A stretch of 40,769 bases of DNA from a virus. Both the position numbers and the translations under genes were made by a program. Position 1 is the stretch's first letter. Each line of letters begins with the position of its first letter. The stretch lies in IMG/VR virus record IMGVR_UViG_3300013093_000098, positions 1 to 40,769 of that record; one strand, written 5' to 3'. This document shows positions 35,523 through 40,769 of the stretch, piece after piece. The notes below the pieces were generated by a model. That model was not told where the DNA came from, did not search any database, and saw only the letters and a list, made by a program, of their open reading frames with translations.

Positions 35523-36605
35523 TTAGGATTCCATCGCTTGGATAATGTATTTTCCGTATTTGTCATGGAACTTATCAAAGTATTTGAGTTTACTAGCATC
35601 AAACGGCAGTTGATAGTTAGTAAGTGCTACCTTAGCACCCATAACAACTAACTCAGTTGGGAAATTATCCATCATAAACTTGAAGAAGTTGTCGGCCTTA
35701 CTATCCCAGTTCTTGTCTTTCTTTTGATCAGCGGATTGGAGCTCGTAGCACATACTGATTGTCAAAGAATACATAGCTGAGATCTCTTTGATCTCAAACT
35801 TAGAAACTTTACCATCTAAGATATCTTCTGGCTTAGGCATCTGTTTAGCTACCTTGCGGTGCGCCATAAACTTAACAGCTAGACCTTCACCGATAGCTCC
35901 TGATACTAAATCAGTCAATGTGCCTTCTTCTAGATCGTCATCATGTAATAGGTTACTTACAAAACTCCAGCTACGTGGAGTAGCGAAGGCACGTGAGCTA
36001 GAACGTGGATCGAAATCATAAAGATCATTTTTAGCGAATGATACATAACCGACTACTTGCTCATGTACCTTGTTCATAACTGCCCATTCTAACCAGTCAT
36101 CGAAGTTACGCTCGAGTTCGATATGGACGAAACGGTTAGCCAACGGTGCTGGCATACGATATGTAACACCTTTATCAGTCTCTCTGTTACCTGCGGCAAC
36201 GATTGAAACACCTTCTGGCAATACATAGGTACCTACACGGCGATTCAGCACCAACTGATAAGCGGCAGCCTGTGTAGCAGGAGCGGCTGAATTAAGTTCG
36301 TCTAAAAATAAAATAGCTGTGCTATCTTTATCTGTTGGAAGCTCTGATGGAGGAGCCCAAGTCATAGTACCAGCATCACTATTATAGTAAGGAATACCTT
36401 TAATATCTGTAGGCTCCCAGAGTGATAAACGGACATCGATAACATCACGGCCTTGTTCAATGCCGATCTGCTTAACGATATCAGATTTTCCAATACCTGG
36501 AGGGCCCCACATGAATAGCGGTTGTTTGATTTTTACAGCTTTACGGATGCTTTTTTTAGCATCGTTTGGACCTACTGTGCGGTTACCGGACATTTCCTTA
36601 GCCAT
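35523..36605 (-). CDS. MoxR-type AAA+ ATPase
   Basis: A 360-aa AAA+ ATPase of the MoxR class. Visible motifs: Walker A GPPGIGKS (34-41), Walker B ILFLDE (98-103), sensor 1 Asn140 in IVAAGNRETD, and the arginine-finger region PLANRF (154-159). The C-terminal 150 aa form the helical lid and a charged extension. MoxR proteins act as hexameric chaperone-like motors with a VWA partner. The adjacent HExxH/VWA gene makes this a complete pair. The gene has a perfect consensus promoter upstream (TTGACA-17-TATAAT), an AAAGG site and a dedicated terminator, so strong expression by unmodified host polymerase is expected. Phage function unknown: virion protein maturation, host enzyme remodelling and host takeover are all possible. 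Confidence 0.9.
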   Translation of the reverse strand: MAKEMSGNRTVGPNDAKKSIRKAVKIKQPLFMWGPPGIGKSDIVKQIGIEQGRDVIDVRLSLWEPTDIKGIPYYNSDAGTMTWAPPSELPTDKDSTAILFLDELNSAAPATQAAAYQLVLNRRVGTYVLPEGVSIVAAGNRETDKGVTYRMPAPLANRFVHIELERNFDDWLEWAVMNKVHEQVVGYVSFAKNDLYDFDPRSSSRAFATPRSWSFVSNLLHDDDLEEGTLTDLVSGAIGEGLAVKFMAHRKVAKQMPKPEDILDGKVSKFEIKEISAMYSLTISMCYELQSADQKKDKNWDSKADNFFKFMMDNFPTELVVMGAKVALTNYQLPFDASKLKYFDKFHDKYGKYIIQAMES

Positions 36606-36651
36606 ATGTTACCTTTCTAGTTAAAAAACAATAATCTGTCGCAATAGTATT

Positions 36652-36680
36652 ATTATACAGGTATTCTAGCTATCTGTCAA
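36652..36680 (-). promoter_or_regulatory. Perfect consensus sigma70 promoter for the MoxR gene
   Basis: Leftward TTGACA (36680-36675), exactly 17 bases, then TATAAT (36657-36652): 12/12 match with optimal spacing. The start site would be near 36645, giving a leader of about 40 bases before the ATG at 36605. It is the strongest promoter seen in the window. Confidence 0.88.
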
Positions 36681-36692
36681 AAAATGAAATGA

Positions 36693-37088
36693 TTAACTGT
36701 TGTTTTTACGCAACGACTCTTTGGCTTTTATATATTTCCAAATATCACCTTCGTAAAGTATAAGTTCTACCGCAGGTTTTTCTTTGAATAGTATTATAGA
36801 TGTTGCGTTTAGATAAAACGGACAATCTAGATATTTGTCTATATTCAATATAAATCCAGATTCGTAGGATAGAGGAAGATTAGAAGGATATTTGATCTCA
36901 TAGGATTTTATCTGTAATCCTTCTTTCAACATATGTAGTCCGGCGTCAGTTAATCGATAACCTCTGTTATCATCTTTATTCCGAGGATTCATCCACCAAA
37001 GTCTATGATGTTTGCGTATGCTCTTACCATCTGTTTCTAAATCGAGCTCTTTCAAAAACTTCTTGGTCATTGCTCGTTTACTGATCAT
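36693..37088 (-). CDS. Conserved T4-like phage protein of unknown function (131 aa)
   Basis: A basic N-terminal half has RLWWMNPRNKDDNRGYRLTD followed by AGLHMLKEGL, which looks like a winged-helix-type or small nucleic-acid-binding fold. The second half (FILNIDKYLDCPFYL, SIILFKEKPAVELILYEGDI and WKYIKAKESL) is beta-rich. I recall the pattern 'WW.NPR.k..gLRLt..G' and 'l.r..dcPyyl' from cyanophage proteins, without a function. The ATG at 37088 directly abuts the previous stop (coupled); an alternative start is Met7. It belongs to a two-gene late unit behind the hairpin-controlled 93-aa gene. A DNA-binding role is only suggested by the basic N-terminus. Confidence 0.6.
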   Translation of the reverse strand: MISKRAMTKKFLKELDLETDGKSIRKHHRLWWMNPRNKDDNRGYRLTDAGLHMLKEGLQIKSYEIKYPSNLPLSYESGFILNIDKYLDCPFYLNATSIILFKEKPAVELILYEGDIWKYIKAKESLRKNNS

Positions 37089-37370
37089 CTATAATTTCTC
37101 GCCTGTTGTTAACTTATATACGCTGAACTCTGTAGAGTTGAATATTTTATTCAATTTTTCGGCTAGATTGATAGCATGGCCGCTATTTGAGAATGATACT
37201 TTTTTGTATTTAGGTCCTATCTGCTGTGCGATAAGACTAGTAGTCTTGAGATTAACGGGTTTATCTTGATAAAACACCGCCCAGATGGCCTCAGCTTCCA
37301 ATACCTGTTCAGTTTTGTAAGTTTTTTTGTTGGTTAATTCTAATAGTACAGTTGGCTTGGGCCTTGACAT
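37089..37370 (-). CDS. Conserved T4-like phage protein of unknown function (93 aa)
   Basis: A small basic protein. The core AEAIWAVFYQDKPVNLKTTS followed by IGPKYKKVSFSNSGHAINLA and EKLNKIFNSTEFSVYKL resembles a short protein I recall in T4-like marine phages; no function is known to me. Its control region is the notable part: a late promoter box (37399-37406), then a hairpin whose apex holds the GGAG site and whose right arm ends one base before the ATG. Long transcripts from the upstream operon would fold this hairpin, while late transcripts starting near 37393 would lack its left arm. Confidence 0.65.
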   Translation of the reverse strand: MSRPKPTVLLELTNKKTYKTEQVLEAEAIWAVFYQDKPVNLKTTSLIAQQIGPKYKKVSFSNSGHAINLAEKLNKIFNSTEFSVYKLTTGEKL

Positions 37371-37371
37371 G

Positions 37372-37399
37372 ATCAGCGAATCTCCAGATTTACGCTGAT
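37372..37399 (-). promoter_or_regulatory. RBS-sequestering hairpin before the 93-aa gene
   Basis: The leftward RNA has ATCAGCG (37399-37393), a 2-base bulge, AATCT, GG, AGATT, and CGCTGAT (37378-37372). This makes a 7-bp stem continued by 4-5 bp after the bulge. The GGAG ribosome site (37385-37382) lies at the apex and the ATG follows one base after the stem. There is no U tract, so it is not a terminator. Confidence 0.6.
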
Positions 37400-37406
37400 A
37401 TTTATC
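37399..37406 (-). promoter_or_regulatory. T4-type late promoter box overlapping the hairpin arm
   Basis: The minus strand reads GATAAATA from 37406 to 37399 (7/8). With T4 late spacing, RNA would start near 37393, at the last base of the left hairpin arm, so the late transcript cannot form the stem. Confidence 0.5.
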
Positions 37407-37413
37407 CTAAATT

Positions 37414-37638
37414 TTAGAACCCGCCCCCGTCCATCTTAACTTGTATAGGACCTGTATCCGTATTTTGTGATGCTATTTGATCTAATTCACCTGCTAATCT
37501 CGTCATCACTATACTTAAACTATCAGAAAGCGATTGTACATCTTTTATAGGTAATGTAAGAGATTGTTTATTGCCTTTTATTGCTATCCTAGCAGAATTA
37601 AGGAAATCTTCTATAGGTAAAGTGTTTAATGGCTTCAT
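37414..37638 (-). CDS. Small conserved phage protein (74 aa)
   Basis: A short protein with LPIEDFLNSARIAIKGNKQS followed by LTLPIKDVQSLSDSLSIVMT and the distinctive end IQVKMDGGGF. The middle is a likely helix (about 30-58) that could oligomerise. I recall similar proteins in marine T4-like phages but no function. The ATG overlaps the stop of the upstream 161-aa gene (ATGA), so it is the last coupled gene of the queE-to-RNase H operon. After its stop come only 8 bases before the late box of the next gene. Confidence 0.6.
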   Translation of the reverse strand: MKPLNTLPIEDFLNSARIAIKGNKQSLTLPIKDVQSLSDSLSIVMTRLAGELDQIASQNTDTGPIQVKMDGGGF

Positions 37639-38120
37639 TGTTTGCTCATGGTGTTTAGTACAGATCTCATTTCGGTTTCTGTCTTATAAGGTCCTCGATA
37701 AGCATATCTTTCTAGAGTTATGAGTTTCGGACAGAAACTCTTTACCCATCCCTTCCGGAACTGTATCACATAATAACCTGCACAATATAGGCTCTTGCTT
37801 TTACCGCTTTTGGCATAAATTGGTAGTTTCTTAACTATGTTATAAACTGGATTATGGGGTCTACTAGCAGTAGGATAGTCGTACACACTAAGATCTGGTG
37901 ATTTCTTTACAGAAGTTTTTTGTATCTTACTAAGACCTTCTTCAAACAATGCTACTCCGAATCTCATTTCAATTTCTTTAAGATCTTTGATATCGATTTT
38001 AGATCCTTGTCTATAGAAGCTAAATCCTTTTTTCTCTTTGTTTATGGTTCCTAGTTTGATGCCGTCATCTTCTACTATCCAACTTTTATTTGGTATTACT
38101 ACCTTGGCTATCGCGTTCAT
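37635..38120 (-). CDS. Conserved phage protein of unknown function (161 aa)
   Basis: The N-terminal half is lysine-rich (WIVEDDGIKLGTINKEKKGF). The C-terminal half has the recognisable segments YDYPTASRPHNPVYNIVKKL, then YCAGYYVIQF, WVKSFCPKLITLERYAYRG and PYKTETEM. I recall the 'PHNPvyNv.kKLPiy' and 'WvksFCPKLiTL' motifs from a conserved T4-like cyanophage protein without known function. Two cysteines lie in conserved contexts but no metal-binding pattern is clear. The gene overlaps RNase H upstream (ATGA) and the 74-aa gene downstream (ATGA), so it is probably co-translated with the replication enzyme. A replication-linked role is inference from this coupling. Confidence 0.65.
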   Translation of the reverse strand: MNAIAKVVIPNKSWIVEDDGIKLGTINKEKKGFSFYRQGSKIDIKDLKEIEMRFGVALFEEGLSKIQKTSVKKSPDLSVYDYPTASRPHNPVYNIVKKLPIYAKSGKSKSLYCAGYYVIQFRKGWVKSFCPKLITLERYAYRGPYKTETEMRSVLNTMSKQ

Positions 38121-39103
38121 TGCTTGTACCTCGCATTTAATGGCTCTGCATAACTTTGTACCTGTTCGCTAATACGTTGTAAATCATATTCGCTACATAG
38201 TTTGAGTAACCTAACTCCTACCTGACTAACATTCTTGTCGCACTGTATAGCAGTATCTATCGTATCTTGTATTAACAGTTTAATATCTGCAGGTTGTGCT
38301 GTCAAATCGCACAATGTCACGTTACGATTGTAATCATCTAACACACGATGCTCTACACCCTCATGGTCAGTCCAGCGTTGTAACATTAGATTATTCCAGT
38401 TGTATCCTTTGGAATTTCTATCAGCGAACGCTTCACGGAGACCAACTTTATTCTTTGTGCCTTTCTCACGAACTCCCGGATAAGCACTAAAGACATTGTC
38501 GGAGGTATCCCCACGCATACACTTCTCAAATAACAGCCAGGTTGGATCCGGTGGGGCTTTGACTTGTTTAGTTTTTTTATCAACGACAGGCTTGCCTTTG
38601 GCATCGAAATATCCTTCATGTGTAGTCGTTATCTCCATAACTCCATTATATTGCTTGACATTGGGTGCTATCAACTGTGCGTAATCTCCGTCAGTTGATA
38701 TAATAACATGATCATCATTTGGATGACTCTGTATAAATCCTGCTATCAGATCATCGGCTTCTAGTCGTTCATTCTGCAACACAGTACAGTTAGTCCTTTC
38801 TTTGACAAACATAGTAAATTCGTCGAACGTTTCCCAGAATAGTTTTTCTTCTTCAGCTTCTCTAGGACTATGCGCGGCACGTGCTTCTGTACGCTGTCTT
38901 TTATAAGGAGCATAGAAATCTTTACGCCATGAACGACCTTCTAAACAGAATACTACATGATGACCTTTGAAATCACGCCAGGCCTTACGGATCCCATTTA
39001 GAGTAATATGGAATGCCATTCCGACTTTTTCGCTTGTGTCACCTCGGATAGCATGTCTAGCACGGAAAAAGGTATTGGCTGTATCAACGAGTATATATGT
39101 CAT
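38117..39103 (-). CDS. rnh: RNase H / 5'-3' exonuclease (T4 Rnh, FEN-1 family)
   Basis: A 328-aa 5' nuclease that removes RNA primers and flaps from lagging-strand DNA. The metal-binding acidic residues of the family are present: D7 (ILVDTAN), E115/D117/D118 (LEADDLI), D138/D140 (STDGDYAQL) and D199/D202 (RGDTSDN). The helix-3-turn-helix segment around YPGVREKGTKNKVG (208-221) is the DNA-binding part. Length is close to T4 RNase H (305 aa). It shares a 4-base overlap (ATGA) with the FkbM gene upstream and with the 161-aa gene downstream, forming a tightly coupled operon. All catalytic positions seem intact. Confidence 0.88.
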   Translation of the reverse strand: MTYILVDTANTFFRARHAIRGDTSEKVGMAFHITLNGIRKAWRDFKGHHVVFCLEGRSWRKDFYAPYKRQRTEARAAHSPREAEEEKLFWETFDEFTMFVKERTNCTVLQNERLEADDLIAGFIQSHPNDDHVIISTDGDYAQLIAPNVKQYNGVMEITTTHEGYFDAKGKPVVDKKTKQVKAPPDPTWLLFEKCMRGDTSDNVFSAYPGVREKGTKNKVGLREAFADRNSKGYNWNNLMLQRWTDHEGVEHRVLDDYNRNVTLCDLTAQPADIKLLIQDTIDTAIQCDKNVSQVGVRLLKLCSEYDLQRISEQVQSYAEPLNARYKQ

Positions 39104-39753
39104 ATAAATGGATTGAATGATTGAGTATGTCCTATGATTCTTTCTTTCGTTTGAAATCTCATAAACATAATATCTAACTGTATCAATATATTATCACAAT
39201 GATGTTTATTGAACACATCGATAGGAACAAATCCTATCTTCTTGAAATAATCAATGTAATCCTGTATATTGGGCGCATTACTATTATAACACAAAATAGG
39301 TAGTTCTGTATAGATCAAATCCACTTGATCTATAAATGATTTTGAACCTTCCAATATATCCAATTCGCTTCCTTGCGTATCCAGTTTTATAAATTCTGGA
39401 ATGGGCAAGTTGTAATTTTTAACTATGTCATCTAGTGTATGGCAGGGCAATCTTATGCTATTTTGATTTTGATAATATACTGTATTTTCTTTATAGTAAC
39501 TATCGCCCGTATTAGAACCGTTATAAAAATCTACATGTGTTCTTCCGGGATTGCTTAACAGCATATTAAAACTTCTAAACCCGCTTTCTTTAAGGTCTTT
39601 GGCATATGTAGGATTAGCCTCAAACAAAATAAATTGGCTATTAGGACATACTGTTTTAGTATCTAAACTCCATCTGCCTTGATGAGCCCCTACATCATAT
39701 ACTGTATCTATCCTAAGACCTAACTTTTGTATATTTTTAAGAAAATCTTTCAT
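39100..39753 (-). CDS. FkbM-family methyltransferase
   Basis: A 217-aa SAM-dependent methyltransferase of the FkbM family. The SAM-binding loop is VYDVGAHQGRWS (18-29), the next strand ends FILFEANPTY (acidic residue binding the ribose), and the catalytic-side motif is EFIKLDTQGSELDILEGS (about 136-153), all typical of FkbM. Family members O-methylate sugars and lipopolysaccharide or natural products. Phages carry them occasionally, sometimes near DNA- or cell-surface-modifying genes. Here it lies inside a replication/queE operon with one-base and four-base overlaps, so it is a co-expressed accessory gene, possibly acquired from a bacterium. The substrate is unknown: host surface glycan or phage component are both plausible. 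Confidence 0.85.
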   Translation of the reverse strand: MKDFLKNIQKLGLRIDTVYDVGAHQGRWSLDTKTVCPNSQFILFEANPTYAKDLKESGFRSFNMLLSNPGRTHVDFYNGSNTGDSYYKENTVYYQNQNSIRLPCHTLDDIVKNYNLPIPEFIKLDTQGSELDILEGSKSFIDQVDLIYTELPILCYNSNAPNIQDYIDYFKKIGFVPIDVFNKHHCDNILIQLDIMFMRFQTKERIIGHTQSFNPFI

Positions 39754-40133
39754 CAGCTATTTTCCGACCTTCCGTCTTCTCTTAACGCCCTTTGTACAAA
39801 TCCTGATCCTCTGTTCTGCATATCTATCTCGGATTCAGATCCGATGTTTCTACAGAGATCTTGGAACCATTTATCAACTACTTCTTCTTCTGTATTTCCG
39901 ATGTAACCTTGAGATCTTAACTGTAGTACAAAATATTCATTCCAATCAAGCTCAAAGAATCCATTACGTATATTTTCTGGATTGACCTGTGTGTCTAATA
40001 CGGCTACCCAAGGTTGCTTTTTTTCTGTAGCTTCTTTCTTAGACATTTTTTTAGATTCGCTAGGTTTTGAATATTTCCTAGCTTCCTGCCAGTCTCTCCA
40101 TTTTTTCTTAATGTTATTAATAAAACCAAACAT
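39753..40133 (-). CDS. Conserved T4-like phage protein of unknown function (126 aa)
   Basis: A small protein with a basic, amphipathic N-terminus (FINNIKKKWRDWQEARKY), a Lys/Ser/Glu linker and a C-terminal domain: PWVAVLDTQVNPENIRNGFF, ELDWNEYFVLQLRSQGY and EEEVVDKWFQDLCRN. I recall the 'RNGFFELDWNeyFv..Lr..GY.G..eEe.Vd.WF..lCRn' pattern in cyanophage proteins; no function is known to me. The ATG at 40133 overlaps the queE stop (TAATG) and follows a GGGG element; a start 4 codons earlier (40145) is possible. It overlaps the next start by one base. Confidence 0.6.
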   Translation of the reverse strand: MFGFINNIKKKWRDWQEARKYSKPSESKKMSKKEATEKKQPWVAVLDTQVNPENIRNGFFELDWNEYFVLQLRSQGYIGNTEEEVVDKWFQDLCRNIGSESEIDMQNRGSGFVQRALREDGRSENS

Positions 40134-40769
40134 TAGGTACCCCATTCATTTTTAAATAATGGCACTTGTAGTCTATCGGAATATCTCCATCCTTTTCGCA
40201 TGGCCATTTCTGCTACTGCCCGATTATTAAGACTATATACCTGCTCAACGCCACCTATGGGCATGATATAAACAGGACCTTTAAATCCTGCCGCACGGTA
40301 TTCTTCTACAGCTCGTTCGGCATCTTTAAGATCATCTTCGGTTGATACAACAAACTTTAGGTATGCGTAACCGATATCTTCATAACTGCATACTACTTCT
40401 GGTTTAATAGCATCTTTCCATGGTTCGCCTGAACAGGGAAGTTTAGCACTGATACTAAATGTCAATGCGTTACGACCCCTATCTTTATTTCCTAAAGTCC
40501 AGTTTAACAAATACTGCCTAAAATCTTTTGTCAACCGCATCGTTCCGTTAGTTTCAAATGTGATCTCTTTCAATCCTGCCATCTTAGGATGGTCGAGCAA
40601 ATCTGGATAACATTTCTGCCATCCTAATAAAGGCTCGCCTCCTGTGATAACTAAGTGTTCTTCTTGCCATTCATTATGTGGCAAAATCTCTGCAATCCTC
40701 TCTGCGATGGCATCTGATGTAAGCATTGGACTAAGTTCTTTAAAACTAGGATGCCAACTTGCGTAGCTA
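40133..40769 (-). CDS. queE: 7-carboxy-7-deazaguanine synthase QueE (partial, 5' end outside window)
   Basis: Radical SAM enzyme converting carboxy-tetrahydropterin to 7-carboxy-7-deazaguanine, the core of queuosine and of deazaguanine DNA modifications. The frame is open to the right edge; the residues entering the window (SYASWHPSFKEL) fit just after the CxxxCxxC-CDT cluster of the family, which is therefore off-window. Visible are VITGGEPLLGWQ (the radical SAM GGEP motif), FETNGT, FSISAKL, YLKFVV and the C-terminal YSDRLQVPLFKNEWGT. An internal Met at 40726 is not the true start because the family needs the N-terminal FeS motif. Phage QueE can serve DNA modification, tRNA queuosine or host-division effects; queC, queD and folE are not in the window. 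Confidence 0.88.
   Translation of the reverse strand, partial: SYASWHPSFKELSPMLTSDAIAERIAEILPHNEWQEEHLVITGGEPLLGWQKCYPDLLDHPKMAGLKEITFETNGTMRLTKDFRQYLLNWTLGNKDRGRNALTFSISAKLPCSGEPWKDAIKPEVVCSYEDIGYAYLKFVVSTEDDLKDAERAVEEYRAAGFKGPVYIMPIGGVEQVYSLNNRAVAEMAMRKGWRYSDRLQVPLFKNEWGT

Noticed and set aside
35498-35524. Same hairpin as a rightward terminator
   Set aside because: On the plus strand the stem is followed by AGTTTTT, which could work weakly, but no rightward gene ends here.
1-40769. tRNA genes, CRISPR arrays, insertion sequences, homing endonucleases or introns
   Set aside because: Coding density leaves no space for tRNA-size intergenic elements, and no regular spaced repeats, transposase motifs or interrupted conserved genes were seen. 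Thymidylate synthase, which carries an intron in T4, is continuous here.

Overview
The window is a stretch of an AT-rich, tightly packed genome of a T4-superfamily contractile-tailed phage (myovirus). The evidence is a run of T4-type baseplate genes in T4/cyanophage order (gp48/54-like, gp53-like, hub, gp5, gp25, gp6, a giant protein in the gp7/8 position), T4-type late promoter boxes (TATAAATA and GATAAATA), and a partial leftward gene that resembles the N-terminus of the late sigma factor gp55. Several small genes look like those of marine cyanophages and pelagiphages, so I place it among the environmental 'exo-T4' phages; this rests on recalled family resemblance, not a search. The host cannot be read from the window.

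Left edge (1-593): the gp55-like gene reads leftward off the window from a sigma70-like promoter that carries an inverted repeat. It diverges from the morphogenesis block.

Rightward block (594-32090): baseplate tail-tube cap, gp53-like wedge protein, a 724-aa hub-like protein with a TTG start, a gp5-like spike carrying a C-terminal M15 peptidase instead of lysozyme, gp25, a large gp6, and a 4,611-aa giant protein. The giant contains a degenerate cupredoxin-like domain, an integrin-like seven-repeat FG-GAP propeller with a duplicated 73-aa insertion, and glycine/tyrosine-rich repeats. After it come a 225-aa virion protein and four paralogous tail fibres. The fibres share an N-terminal region of about 200 aa but differ at the tips: one has a tail-collar domain, two share a Peptidase_G2-like domain, and one is unassigned.

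Leftward block (40769-32087): a 7-carboxy-7-deazaguanine synthase QueE (5' end outside the window), a small conserved protein, an FkbM methyltransferase, the T4 RNase H-type 5' nuclease and two small proteins form a run of overlapping genes. Two more small genes follow, behind a late promoter and a hairpin that encloses the ribosome-binding site. Next come a MoxR-type AAA+ ATPase and a metallopeptidase-like/VWA protein. Each of these has its own near-consensus sigma70 promoter, and a terminator lies between them. The block ends with three small late-type genes and thymidylate synthase.

The two blocks converge at 32087-32090 with overlapping stop codons and no terminator between them. There is no gene-free stretch longer than about 110 bases. 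I saw no tRNA, CRISPR or insertion sequence. The most noteworthy items are the MoxR/VWA pair with its promoter-terminator-promoter arrangement, the late-promoter/RBS hairpin at 37372-37406, the M15-tipped gp5, and the architecture of the giant baseplate protein.
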